DNA of 64,000 bases from Flagellimonas aquimarina (GTDB lineage Bacteria > Bacteroidota > Bacteroidia > Flavobacteriales > Flavobacteriaceae), in the NCBI RefSeq assembly GCF_003149745.1, contig NZ_QGEG01000001.1, positions 930,001 to 994,000 of the forward strand, given 5' to 3'. A program made the position numbers and the translations under genes. Of this stretch, positions 52,476-61,779 are shown one piece after another (the first letter of the stretch is position 1; every line of letters starts with the position of its first letter). A model generated the notes under the pieces. The model worked only from the letters and a program-made list of their open reading frames with translations. It searched no databases and was not told where the DNA came from.

Positions 52476-54266
52476 ATGCCCAACCCATCTTCTATAAGTG
52501 TTCAAATAAGCGTTCTGCCAAACGACCCGGGTGTATATCAGTTCTATGATGTGGAGGATAAGATTCTTTATGTTGGAAAGGCTAAAAACCTCAAGAAACG
52601 GGTAGCTTCATATTTCAATAAAAAACAAGAATACGGTAAGACCAGGGTTTTGGTAAAAAAAATTCATTCCGTTAAGCATATTGTTGTTGCAACGGAATCG
52701 GATGCACTCCTTTTGGAGAACAACCTAATTAAAAAACTTCGGCCCAGATACAATGTTTTACTAAAAGATGATAAGTCCTACCCTTGGATATGCATCAAAA
52801 ATGAACGTTTTCCAAGAGTTTTTCCCACACGTAAGTTAATAAAAGACGGGTCTGAATATTATGGGCCATATACCAGCATGAAGACCGTGAGGACATTGCT
52901 GGATTTGGTCAAGAGCTTGTATCCATTGCGAACTTGTAACTATGACCTTTCCGAAGAAAAGATTCTGGCCGGTAAATACAAGGTATGTCTAGAATATCAT
53001 TTGGGAAATTGCCTGGGTCCGTGCGAAGGCTTACAAGAAGAGGAAGAATACAAAAGGCAGATAGAAGACATTAGGGAAATCATAAAAGGCAATTTTAAAA
53101 GTTCACTGCAATTTTTCAAATTGCAAATGAAAGAATTGGCCGGGGATATGGAGTTTGAAAAAGCTCAAAGAATAAAGGATAAGATAGAAATCCTAGAGAA
53201 CTACCAGGCAAAATCCACAGTGGTCAATCCAAAAATCAACAATGTGGATGTGTTTACCATTATTTCTGATGAGACCCATGCCTATGTTAACTTTTTGCAG
53301 CTGTCCCATGGTTCCATTATAAGATCACATACGCTAGAAATAAAAAAGAAATTGGAAGAGACCGATGAAGAATTGCTGCAATTGGCCATTACAGAAATTC
53401 GACAACGGTTCAGCTCCCAGTCAAAAGAGATTTATTTGCAGTTTCCGGTGGTGGTAGAAGAAAACATCAAGGTTACATTGCCAAAATTGGGAGATAAACG
53501 ACGCATTCTGGAGCTTTCTGAACGCAATGCACGTTTTTTTAGACAGGACAGATTCAAACAAATTAAAATTACAGACCCAGATAGGCATACCAAAAGAATC
53601 ATGGCCCAGATGAAAGGGGATTTACGACTTTCTGAAGAACCTACACACATAGAATGTTTTGATAACTCCAACATTCAAGGTAGTAACCCTGTTGCGGCTT
53701 GTGTGGTCTTTAAAAAGGGTAAGCCCTCCAAAAAAGACTATCGGCATTTTAATATTAAGACGGTTGAGGGGCCAGATGATTTTGCAAGCATGGAGGAGGT
53801 CGTTTTTAGAAGATATAAGAGACTTCTGGCAGAGGCTGAACCGTTGCCACAGCTTATTGTTATTGATGGAGGAAAGGGCCAGCTTTCATCCTCCCTTAAA
53901 AGTTTGGATATATTAGGGTTAAGGGGAAAAATTGCTATTATAGGGATTGCCAAAAGATTGGAAGAAATTTATTTTCCAGAAGACCCCATTCCTCTTTATT
54001 TAGATAAAAAGTCTGAAACTTTAAAAATAATTCAGCAACTTAGGAACGAGGCCCACAGATTTGGTATAATGCACCATAGAAATAAAAGAAGCAAGGGAGC
54101 AATTGATTCCGAGTTGGAAAATATTGAGGGAATAGGTAAAAAAACGGCGGAAGAATTATTGAAAAATTTTAAATCGGTGAAAAGAATTAAAGAAGCAAGC
54201 ATAGATAGTCTTGCTGAAACCATTGGTATGGCAAAAGCAAAAAAAATCTATAAATCCTTTCATTAG
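52476..54266 (+). CDS. uvrC: UvrABC system protein C
   Basis: 596 residues. N-terminal GIY-YIG nuclease domain with PGVYQFYD and ILYVGKAKNLKKRV (about 15-45), UVR motif MEFEKAQRIKDKIEILE (near 226-242), the RNase H-like endonuclease domain with HIECFDNSNIQGSNPVAACVVFKKGKPSKKDYR and FASMEEVVFRRYKR, IDGGKGQL (near 470), and a C-terminal double HhH (IEGIGKKTAEELLKNF). It makes both incisions in nucleotide excision repair. The ATG at 52476 is preferred because a -7 box covers the earlier TTG. The patatin gene starts 10 bp downstream. Confidence 0.95.
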   Translation: MPNPSSISVQISVLPNDPGVYQFYDVEDKILYVGKAKNLKKRVASYFNKKQEYGKTRVLVKKIHSVKHIVVATESDALLLENNLIKKLRPRYNVLLKDDKSYPWICIKNERFPRVFPTRKLIKDGSEYYGPYTSMKTVRTLLDLVKSLYPLRTCNYDLSEEKILAGKYKVCLEYHLGNCLGPCEGLQEEEEYKRQIEDIREIIKGNFKSSLQFFKLQMKELAGDMEFEKAQRIKDKIEILENYQAKSTVVNPKINNVDVFTIISDETHAYVNFLQLSHGSIIRSHTLEIKKKLEETDEELLQLAITEIRQRFSSQSKEIYLQFPVVVEENIKVTLPKLGDKRRILELSERNARFFRQDRFKQIKITDPDRHTKRIMAQMKGDLRLSEEPTHIECFDNSNIQGSNPVAACVVFKKGKPSKKDYRHFNIKTVEGPDDFASMEEVVFRRYKRLLAEAEPLPQLIVIDGGKGQLSSSLKSLDILGLRGKIAIIGIAKRLEEIYFPEDPIPLYLDKKSETLKIIQQLRNEAHRFGIMHHRNKRSKGAIDSELENIEGIGKKTAEELLKNFKSVKRIKEASIDSLAETIGMAKAKKIYKSFH

Positions 54267-54276
54267 CAAAGAGAAT

Positions 54277-56541
54277 ATGAAAAACCTTATAGCTGCAATA
54301 TGGCTTGTTTTTTTTGGTGTTTTTGGAATGGCCCAAACTACAACCACTACAGACTCACCAAAGGTTGGGCTCGTGCTCAGTGGTGGTGGCGCAAAAGGAT
54401 TGGCCCATATTGGCGCGCTTAAGGTAATTGATGAAGCTGGCGTTAAAATAGATTACATAGGGGGCACAAGCATGGGAGCTATTGTTGGCGCGCTATATGC
54501 ATCTGGGTATTCTGCCAATGAATTGGATTCTATTTTTAAGGCAACGGATTTTTCCAAGTTGATTCAGGACAATGTGCCAAGAGGAGCTAAAACTTTTTAT
54601 GAGAAAGACGATTCTGAACGGTATGCCTTAGGACTTCCATTTACAAATTTTAATGTATCCTTTCCAGAAGCAATTTCAGGTGGTCAGAACATCTATAATG
54701 AACTGGTAAGGCTTCTTTTTCACGTAAAGGACATTCAGGATTTTAAAAGATTGCCTATTCCATTTTTGTGTATTGCCACCAATGTGGAAACCGGGGAAGA
54801 AGTATTATTGGATGATGGTTACCTTCCAGAGGCAATTATGGCCAGCGGAACATTCCCCTCTTTGTTTGAACCATCAGAAATTGATGGTGAAATTTTAATA
54901 GACGGCGGAGTAGTTAATAACTATCCCATTGAGCATGTAAGAGCGATGGGGACCGATTTAATAATAGGGGTAGATGTTCAACATGGTTTGGCAACAAGAG
55001 AGGCCCTGTCATCAGCAACAGAGATACTTCTTCAGATCAATAATTACAGGACGGTTAAAGATATGAAGGAGAAAGTTGAGAAAACGGACATCTATATAAG
55101 GCCAGATATAGATGATTTTTCTGTTATCGATTTTGACCGTTCAACAGAGATTGTGGAAAATGGCGAAATAGCTGCATATGCCAAAATCAACAACTTAAAA
55201 GAAATTTCCCAAAAACAAAATCTTGTTCCTAGCAATAAAAATAGAATCAGTGTAAAAGACAGTTTAACGGTAAATCGTTTGATTATCAAAGGGAACGATC
55301 GCTACACTAGGGGTTATATAAAAGGTAAGCTAAGATTTAACCTGGCAGAAAGGATTTCATTTGAGAAACTAAAACAAGGGATCAACAACTTATCCGCTTC
55401 TGGGAATTTTAAGACCATCAGATATGAACTCATATCTAATGGATTGGGAACAGATTTAATTTTAAAACTAAAAGAGGACCCAACAAAGATGTTCATTAAA
55501 ATGTCCGCTCATTATGATGACTTATATAAAAGTGCTGCACTGATCAACCTCACCAAAAAGAACTTTTTACTTAAAGATGACGTTGCCTCATTTGATTTCA
55601 TTCTTGGAGATCATATTAGATATAACATGGAGTACTATCTAGATAAAGGCCTTTATTGGAGTTTTGGCGTTAATTCCAAGTTCACGGATTTTGACCATGA
55701 AATAGACTTTGGATTGATTCGCTCAAATTTCGATGTGATTGACGATCCAAATATTAGACAAGTAAGTTTGGATATAACAGATTTAACAAACCAAGCCTAT
55801 CTGCAAACAGTTTTGCAAGAAGAATTTGCAATCACCTTAGGTGTTGAACATAAGCTTTTGCGTTACAGTACACGTACCTTAAATCAACTCTCAGATATAA
55901 ATGATACTGCTTTTGTTCCGACGGCAGATGAGAGAACATACTTTGAAAACTCAAATTATTTTAGCGCGTATGGCAAGATTACTTTAGACACGTACGATGA
56001 TAAATATTTTCCCACAAAAGGAGTTCTTTTTGACAGCGACTTTCATTTGTATTTGTTTTCCTCGGATTTTAATGAAAACTTTAAAGAATTCTCAATTGCA
56101 AAAGCAAGGCTTGGTACGGCACTTCCCTTGTTCCATAACGTAACCCTTAATTTGGAGACAGAAGGAGGTTTTAAACTGGGAACCTCTGGGGTCACTTCCT
56201 TTGATTTTGTTCTTGGTGGCTTTGGGAATGATTTTGTAAACAATTTCACTCCTTTTTTCGGATACGACTTTTTAAGCCTGCCAGGGAACAGTTATGTAAA
56301 GGCATATGGTAGACTGGATTATGAGTTTGCTCCTAAGAACCATGTGCTGTTTTCCGCCAATTTTGCTAATGTGGATGATGATTTGTTTCGAACAGGAGAA
56401 TGGTTTACCGAACCCAGTTTTTCCGGTTATGGAATAGGTTATGGCTATGAGTCTTTTTTGGGGCCAATCCAGATTTATTATTCTTGGACACCAGAAATAG
56501 ATAACAGTAATTTCTTTTTCAGTGTAGGATATTGGTTTTAA
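54277..56541 (+). CDS. patatin-like phospholipase with C-terminal Omp85/BamA-type barrel (T5SS type Vd-like)
   Basis: 754 residues from ATG 54277: signal peptide (cut near GMAQ, about 20), then a patatin domain (about 29-230) with oxyanion GGGAKG (36-41), nucleophile elbow GTSMG (about 64-68) and catalytic Asp in DGGVVNN (about 209). A POTRA-like segment follows (about 330-400; VNRLIIKGNDRYTRGYIKGKLRF), then a beta-barrel to the C-terminal aromatic FSVGYWF. The same order (patatin, POTRA, 16-strand barrel) is known for PlpD/FplA type Vd autotransporters, so the lipase may be displayed on the surface. Close to uvrC, probably the same transcript. Confidence 0.9.
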   Translation: MKNLIAAIWLVFFGVFGMAQTTTTTDSPKVGLVLSGGGAKGLAHIGALKVIDEAGVKIDYIGGTSMGAIVGALYASGYSANELDSIFKATDFSKLIQDNVPRGAKTFYEKDDSERYALGLPFTNFNVSFPEAISGGQNIYNELVRLLFHVKDIQDFKRLPIPFLCIATNVETGEEVLLDDGYLPEAIMASGTFPSLFEPSEIDGEILIDGGVVNNYPIEHVRAMGTDLIIGVDVQHGLATREALSSATEILLQINNYRTVKDMKEKVEKTDIYIRPDIDDFSVIDFDRSTEIVENGEIAAYAKINNLKEISQKQNLVPSNKNRISVKDSLTVNRLIIKGNDRYTRGYIKGKLRFNLAERISFEKLKQGINNLSASGNFKTIRYELISNGLGTDLILKLKEDPTKMFIKMSAHYDDLYKSAALINLTKKNFLLKDDVASFDFILGDHIRYNMEYYLDKGLYWSFGVNSKFTDFDHEIDFGLIRSNFDVIDDPNIRQVSLDITDLTNQAYLQTVLQEEFAITLGVEHKLLRYSTRTLNQLSDINDTAFVPTADERTYFENSNYFSAYGKITLDTYDDKYFPTKGVLFDSDFHLYLFSSDFNENFKEFSIAKARLGTALPLFHNVTLNLETEGGFKLGTSGVTSFDFVLGGFGNDFVNNFTPFFGYDFLSLPGNSYVKAYGRLDYEFAPKNHVLFSANFANVDDDLFRTGEWFTEPSFSGYGIGYGYESFLGPIQIYYSWTPEIDNSNFFFSVGYWF

Positions 56542-56723
56542 AAAATCTGAAAATCTTTTTGTAGGACAAATTTGGAACTTGAGCATATGCCAACAAATGG
56601 CTAAAATGTTTTGAAAGTCTTCTTTTTTCTTAACAATATGCCAAATATTTACTGCGTTCCCAGAATTTTGGAAAAAGATAGTTAAAGTCCGTTAAAAACT
56701 TATTTTCCTACAAAACCTTGATG

Positions 56724-56731
56724 TATCTTTA
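56724..56731 (+). promoter_or_regulatory. -7 box of the candidate small RNA (locus C)
   Basis: TATCTTTA, seven of eight bases of TAnnTTTG, seven nt upstream of the hairpin at 56738 where transcription would start. No clean TTG 17-23 bp upstream. Confidence 0.4.
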
Positions 56732-56737
56732 CCAGAC

Positions 56738-56838
56738 ATAAGGGGTGGTTCCCTTATAACTTTAAGTATTGGTTTTTCATAATTTAAAGTTTGGTTGGTT
56801 ATTTAGGAAAAGCCCAGTTTAAAGACTGGGCTTTTTTT
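56738..56838 (+). ncRNA. candidate small RNA sharing the 17-nt box (locus C)
   Basis: 5' hairpin ATAAGGG/CCCTTAT (56738-56757, loop GTGGTT), a single-stranded AT-rich stretch, the box TTTGGTTGGTTATTTAG (56790-56806), a 4-nt gap and a terminator. The same order and exact box occur at 23.5 kb. A near-consensus -7 box upstream and its place between two plus-strand genes suggest an independent RNA of about 100 nt. The Flavo-1 RNA family of Bacteroidota is one thing to compare; I cannot tell whether it matches. Confidence 0.55.
56809..56838 (+). terminator. intrinsic terminator of the candidate small RNA
   Basis: Arms AAAGCCCAGT (56809-56818) and ACTGGGCTTT (56825-56834) with a 6-nt loop, followed by TTTT. 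Strong; also ends any readthrough from the patatin gene. Confidence 0.9.
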
Positions 56839-56933
56839 ATTTATAATATTTTGGAACAAGTTTTGTTTATGTAATTGTAAACTGATCCACTTGAAAAGGG
56901 ATTTTAGTAATTTTATACTAACTATAAAGGACC

Positions 56934-57713
56934 ATGAAAAAGATTTTAATCATTTTTTCATTCTTACTTGTAATGCCGCTAACAGCGCAAAAAAAGCATA
57001 GTGCTTTTAAATCTGGAGAGTGGTTAAAGTTTCGTATCCATTATGGTTTCCTTAATGCCAGCTATGCAACTTTGAACCTTAGCACAGATAAAATCGATAG
57101 TATTCCGGTATACCATGTTGTAGGTAGGGGTAAGACGACTGGATTTGCAAGCATCTTTTTTAAGGTAGATGACACCTATGAAAGTTATTTTGGAAGAAAT
57201 GATGGCAAGCCCTACAGGTTTATTCGAAAAATAAATGAAGGAGGTTATACCAAGGATATAGAAATTGACTTTTATTATGATCAGGAGAAGGCAATTTTAA
57301 AAGACAACAAAAACGGAAAGGAGTTTGACATTCCTGTGCATGATGAGGTACAAGATTTGCTGTCCGCCTCTTACTATTTTAGAAATCGTTATGGACTTGA
57401 AGAGTTTGAAATTGGCCAATCACTTGATATGGACATGTTGTTTGATGACGATGGCGTTTACAAGTTTAAACTAAAGTTTTTGGGAAAAGAAGTGATACGG
57501 ACCAAGTTTGGGAAAGTAGAATGTCTTAAATTTAGACCCGTGGTTCAATCAGGGCGTGTTTTCAAAGAAAAAGAGAGTCTTACACTTTGGGTTTCCAATG
57601 ATTTGAACAAAATTCCCGTAAGGATAAAAGCCGATCTTGCCGTTGGGTCATTAAAGGCAGATTTGGATGGCTACAATGGCCTAAGAAACCAATTTAAAAT
57701 AATAATGAGATAG
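56934..57713 (+). CDS. DUF3108 domain periplasmic protein
   Basis: 259 residues. Signal peptide (about 1-18, cut near LTAQ), then the DUF3108 beta-rich fold: GEWLKFRIHYGFLNASYATLNLS (about 26-48), VVGRGKTTGFASIFFKVDDTYESYFG (about 60-85) and a C-terminal GYNGLRNQFK. DUF3108 proteins are periplasmic and of unknown role; the fold resembles outer-membrane lipoprotein carriers. First gene of a four-gene run with TDO, M23 peptidase and pgi, joined by spacings of 6, 2 and 1 bp. Confidence 0.85.
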   Translation: MKKILIIFSFLLVMPLTAQKKHSAFKSGEWLKFRIHYGFLNASYATLNLSTDKIDSIPVYHVVGRGKTTGFASIFFKVDDTYESYFGRNDGKPYRFIRKINEGGYTKDIEIDFYYDQEKAILKDNKNGKEFDIPVHDEVQDLLSASYYFRNRYGLEEFEIGQSLDMDMLFDDDGVYKFKLKFLGKEVIRTKFGKVECLKFRPVVQSGRVFKEKESLTLWVSNDLNKIPVRIKADLAVGSLKADLDGYNGLRNQFKIIMR

Positions 57714-57719
57714 TATTGA

Positions 57720-58688
57720 ATGAAGAATGATGAGCGAATTGAGTCCCAAATCAATAAGCTTGAAGAAAAGTTTAAAAACTCTGGCCAAGACTTAAGTTCT
57801 TATCTTGACGGACTCCTCTACCAAAGGTACCTTACATATTGGGACTATATCCATTTAGATACCTTACTTAGTATTCAAGTACCGCGTACACATTTCCCAG
57901 ATGAGGAAATTTTTATCATGTACCATCAGATTACCGAGCTCTACTTTAAACTGATCTTACATGAGCAAAAGCAAATAGTTGAAGATAAATCTCAAGATGT
58001 TAGATTTTTTATAGAAAAGGTCAGCAGGGTCAACAGTTATTTTAAGGCACTCATTTCATCTTTTAGTATTATGATCAAAGGGATGGAACGAGAACAGTTT
58101 TTGCGTTACCGTATGGCACTCCTTCCGGCAAGTGGATTTCAATCTGCTCAATATAGGATGATTGAGATATATGCAACCCCATTGGAGAATTTGGTTCACC
58201 ACACCGAACGCGAATCCTTTTCTGCAAAAGATAGCATTGAAGAACTTTTTGACCATATTTATTGGAAAAAAGGCGCGACCGATTCCATCACCGGAGAAAA
58301 AACGCTTACCCTTAAACAATTTGAATTCCGCTATACACCAAGATTGTTAAGAATCTCAAATCAAGTTAAAACGAGTAGTATCTATCATAAATACCTTCAA
58401 CTTCCCACAGAACTCAAAAAGAATGAGGAATTGATCAAGTCATTAAGGGATTTAGATGTAAATGCAAATGTCAACTGGCCTTTAGTGCATATGGGTTCCG
58501 CATACAGATATTTAGCCAAAGAAAACAAAGAAGTTGATGCCACTGGAGGAACAAATTGGAAGAACTATTTACCGCCAAGTTTTCAAAAAATAATATTTTT
58601 CCCAACTTTGCATTCAGAAGATGAGAAAGATACATGGGGGAAACAATGGGTGGACCATATATTTAATCCATCAAATAACGAAGTTTAA
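57720..58688 (+). CDS. kynA: tryptophan 2,3-dioxygenase family protein
   Basis: 322 residues, somewhat longer than the usual 280 or so of bacterial TDO. Family features: YQRYLTYWDYIHLDTLLSIQ (about 31-50), the substrate-site His in FIMYHQITELYFKLILHE (about 64-81) and SSFSIMIKGM; the heme-ligand His probably lies in NWPLVHMGSAYRYL (about 257-270). TDO opens the indole ring of L-tryptophan with O2 to N-formylkynurenine. Residues are divergent from proteobacterial TDO, so specificity is not certain. Second gene of the DUF3108 operon; it pairs functionally with 3-hydroxyanthranilate dioxygenase at 15 kb. Confidence 0.85.
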   Translation: MKNDERIESQINKLEEKFKNSGQDLSSYLDGLLYQRYLTYWDYIHLDTLLSIQVPRTHFPDEEIFIMYHQITELYFKLILHEQKQIVEDKSQDVRFFIEKVSRVNSYFKALISSFSIMIKGMEREQFLRYRMALLPASGFQSAQYRMIEIYATPLENLVHHTERESFSAKDSIEELFDHIYWKKGATDSITGEKTLTLKQFEFRYTPRLLRISNQVKTSSIYHKYLQLPTELKKNEELIKSLRDLDVNANVNWPLVHMGSAYRYLAKENKEVDATGGTNWKNYLPPSFQKIIFFPTLHSEDEKDTWGKQWVDHIFNPSNNEV

Positions 58689-58690
58689 GA

Positions 58691-59977
58691 ATGCAGAAAT
58701 TTATTGGGGCAATATTGACACTGCTGATTTTAGTGTCTTGTAAAGAAGAGAAGGTCTTGGTTCAAGAACTAGAACAAGAAGACCCTGTAGAGAAGCCAAT
58801 TGTAAAACAATTTGGTTTTAATTTAGAAGAATTTAAGGTGGTTCAAGATACCATCAGGTATGGGGATAGTTTTGGAGAACTCATGCTGAAAAATAAAGTG
58901 GATTATCCCAAAATTGCAACAGTTTCCCAAAATTTTAAAGATACGTTTGACGTAAGAAAAATTATGGTTGGCAAGCCATATTTAATTTTAAAATCTAGAG
59001 ATACTTCAGAAATAGCAGAAGTGTTTATTTATCAAAACGATAGGATCAATTACACAGTAGTGGATTTACGGGACAGTGTACAGGCATATAAAAGCAGAAA
59101 GAAAGTAAAATATGTTCAGCGAGAAGCTTCAGGAATAATAGAAACATCTTTGTCCGAAGCAATTTTAGATCAAGGGATAGATTACAATGTAACACTCAAT
59201 CTTTCAGAAATTTATGCATGGACAATAGATTTCTTTAGGCTTGAAAAAGGCGATAAGTTTAAGGTCATATATAAAGAAAGATACATTAATGATTCTATCT
59301 ATGCCGGAGCGGAGCCAATTGAAGCGGCTCTTTTTGAACATAAAGGCAAACCCGTATACGCTTTTCCCTATGTTGCAGATTCCCTAAAACAGATTACTGA
59401 TTATTTTGATGATGAAGCCAATAATCTAAGAAGTACTTTCTTAAGGGCTCCAATAAAATTTGGTTACAGACTGTCATCCAGATATAATCTAAAACGCAGG
59501 ATCGCTTACTACGGAAACAGAGTAAGACCCCATAAAGGAACAGATTATGCCTCGCCAGTAGGAACACCTATTATTGCAACGGCAGATGGCACGGTTACAG
59601 AATCCACCAGAAGGGGTGGGAATGGAAAATACGTTAAGATTAGACACAATGGCACCTATAGTACCCAGTATTTGCATATGAAAAAGCAAAAGGTGAAAAG
59701 AGGTGAATTTGTTAGACAAGGAGATGTTATTGGATGGGTCGGAATGACGGGCAACACAGGTGGCCCCCATGTTTGTTATCGATTTTGGAAAAATGGAAGA
59801 CAGGTTGACCCGCTACGTGAAAAATTACCGGCAGCCGAGCCTATAGCGGATTCTTTAAGAACAGCCTATACAGATTATATAACGCCGATAAAATGGCAAT
59901 TGGATTGTATAGAGTATGCCCTGCCCACCCCAGAACCAGAACCAGAAGAAGAAAAGCTAGTAACACTTAACCCATAA
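58691..59977 (+). CDS. M23 family metallopeptidase lipoprotein with variant HxC motif
   Basis: 428 residues. Lipoprotein signal with lipobox LVSC (Cys17). An OapA/LysM-like region (about 50-230) precedes the LytM domain (about 275-375). The zinc-site motif HKGTD (His281, Asp285) is intact, as is His329 in QYLHM, but the canonical HxH reads HVC (His360, Cys362), so the second zinc-ligand His is replaced by Cys. Family enzymes cut peptidoglycan crosslinks in the periplasm; M23 domains lacking ligands often act as regulators of amidases. The Cys could still bind zinc. Third gene of the operon with TDO and pgi. Confidence 0.9.
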   Translation: MQKFIGAILTLLILVSCKEEKVLVQELEQEDPVEKPIVKQFGFNLEEFKVVQDTIRYGDSFGELMLKNKVDYPKIATVSQNFKDTFDVRKIMVGKPYLILKSRDTSEIAEVFIYQNDRINYTVVDLRDSVQAYKSRKKVKYVQREASGIIETSLSEAILDQGIDYNVTLNLSEIYAWTIDFFRLEKGDKFKVIYKERYINDSIYAGAEPIEAALFEHKGKPVYAFPYVADSLKQITDYFDDEANNLRSTFLRAPIKFGYRLSSRYNLKRRIAYYGNRVRPHKGTDYASPVGTPIIATADGTVTESTRRGGNGKYVKIRHNGTYSTQYLHMKKQKVKRGEFVRQGDVIGWVGMTGNTGGPHVCYRFWKNGRQVDPLREKLPAAEPIADSLRTAYTDYITPIKWQLDCIEYALPTPEPEPEEEKLVTLNP

Positions 59978-59978
59978 G

Positions 59979-61616
59979 ATGGCATTACCCAAAACCAACC
60001 CCACCACCACAAAAGCTTGGAAAAAACTTACAGACCATTTTGAAAAAATAAAGACCGAACATTTAAGGGAAATGTTCGCTGCCGATGAAGCACGTGGAAA
60101 AAAATTCACTTTGCTCTGGAATGATTTTCTGGTTGATTATTCAAAAAATAGGATTACTGAAGAAACACTACAATTACTGTTGGAGCTAGCGGATGAAGTA
60201 GGATTAAAAGATGCCATTACATCCTATTTTGAAGGTGAATTGATTAACCAAACAGAAGGACGAGCAGTATTGCATACCGCTTTAAGAGCAAAAAAGCAAG
60301 ACAAGATTTATGTTGACGGGAAGAATATTGTCGCCGAAGTTTATGAAGTAAAAGAAAAGATAAAAGCTTTTTCCAATTCCGTAATTTCAGGGGATAAAAG
60401 GGGATATACCAATAAGGCCTTTACAGATATTGTGAACATTGGAATCGGCGGTTCAGACCTAGGGCCGGTAATGATCACAGAATCTCTTAAATTCTATAAA
60501 AACCATTTAAAAACACACTTTGTAAGCAATATAGATGGTGATCATGTTCATGAAATATTAAAAGAATTGGACCCAGAAACAACTTTGTTTGTTGTTGTTT
60601 CCAAAACCTTTACCACGCAAGAAACACTGAGCAATGCCCTCACCATTAAAAAATGGTTTTTAAACCATGGCTCAGAAAAGGATATAGCAACACACTTTGC
60701 AGCGGTTTCTACAAATACCCAAAAAATTAAGGAGTTTGGAATTGCTGACGACAATGTATTCCCTATGTGGGATTGGGTTGGAGGACGTTTTTCATTGTGG
60801 AGTGCAGTGGGGCTTTCTATTTCACTATCCGTAGGATTTAAGAATTTTGATTCACTGTTATCCGGAGCAAACGAAATGGACTCTCATTTTAAAGAAACCC
60901 CATTTTCAGAAAACATTCCTGTTATTCTGGCTTTGCTAAGTGTCTGGTACAATAACTTTTTTAATGCAGAAACTGAAGCTATAATTCCTTATACCCAATA
61001 TCTAAATCGTTTTTCAGCCTATTTGCAGCAAGGCATTATGGAGAGTAACGGTAAGAGCATGGATAGAGTCGGGAATAGAACTAACTATGAAACAGGAACC
61101 ATTATATGGGGAGAACCTGGCACAAATTCGCAACACGCTTTTTTTCAATTAATACATCAAGGCACTAAACTTATCCCAACAGATTTTATAGGATTTAAAG
61201 AGTCCCTTCACGGAGAGGTTGATCACCACAATAAGCTTATGGCCAATTTCTTTGCACAAACAGAAGCCTTAATGAACGGTAAGAGAGCGGCTGAAGTAAA
61301 AAGTGAACTAGAAGCACAAGACATATCCCAAGAAGAATTACAAAGACTTTTACCATTCAAAATATTTGAAGGGAATAAGCCTACCAATACTATTTTAATC
61401 CAAAAGCTAGACCCAAAAAGTCTAGGGTCTTTGGTCGCATTATATGAACATAAGATTTTTGTTCAAGGAATAATTTGGAATATTTTCAGCTATGATCAAT
61501 GGGGTGTTGAACTGGGTAAGCAACTTGCCAAAAATATACTCCATGATATTGAAAGTTCAGAAATTGGCAAACATGATAGCTCAACTTTGAGCCTTTTGCA
61601 TTTTTTTAAGAAATGA
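59979..61616 (+). CDS. pgi: glucose-6-phosphate isomerase
   Basis: 545 residues, the long form of PGI. Motifs: [13 protein letters not shown] (about 151-163), the phosphate-binding [16 protein letters not shown] (about 205-220), [16 protein letters not shown] (about 263-278), the catalytic Glu in [12 protein letters not shown] and the His in [16 protein letters not shown], with Lys near the C-terminus ([13 protein letters not shown]). It interconverts glucose-6-phosphate and fructose-6-phosphate in the cytosol. Fourth and last gene of the DUF3108-TDO-M23 operon, starting 1 bp after the M23 stop. No terminator was found after it. Confidence 0.96.
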   Translation: MALPKTNPTTTKAWKKLTDHFEKIKTEHLREMFAADEARGKKFTLLWNDFLVDYSKNRITEETLQLLLELADEVGLKDAITSYFEGELINQTEGRAVLHTALRAKKQDKIYVDGKNIVAEVYEVKEKIKAFSNSVISGDKRGYTNKAFTDIVNIGIGGSDLGPVMITESLKFYKNHLKTHFVSNIDGDHVHEILKELDPETTLFVVVSKTFTTQETLSNALTIKKWFLNHGSEKDIATHFAAVSTNTQKIKEFGIADDNVFPMWDWVGGRFSLWSAVGLSISLSVGFKNFDSLLSGANEMDSHFKETPFSENIPVILALLSVWYNNFFNAETEAIIPYTQYLNRFSAYLQQGIMESNGKSMDRVGNRTNYETGTIIWGEPGTNSQHAFFQLIHQGTKLIPTDFIGFKESLHGEVDHHNKLMANFFAQTEALMNGKRAAEVKSELEAQDISQEELQRLLPFKIFEGNKPTNTILIQKLDPKSLGSLVALYEHKIFVQGIIWNIFSYDQWGVELGKQLAKNILHDIESSEIGKHDSSTLSLLHFFKK

Positions 61617-61779
61617 TTTAAGTTTTCATAAAACTACATCTTAGGTCAACTTACTGTTAACCAATTGTTTATGTTCAATTAAGAATAATTCACCATATAT
61701 TTTTTAACATTAAATTAACATAACAAACGTTAAAAAAAAAGACTTTTGCAGTGCTATTCAAATAATAAACACTGTTAAA

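Larger units (their letters stand above)
56542..56933. other. 392-bp intergenic region with a candidate small RNA
   Basis: Lies between the patatin and DUF3108 genes, all on the plus strand. It holds a candidate RNA gene at 56738-56838 (below) and, further on, TAATTTTA near 56911, a near-consensus -7 box for the DUF3108 operon. No coding frame is convincing. The first 150 bp show nothing I can name. Confidence 0.5.

Noticed and set aside
54211..54276. Upstream start for the patatin gene at 54211
   Set aside because: It overlaps the 3' end of uvrC and would place 22 hydrophilic residues before an otherwise clear signal peptide.
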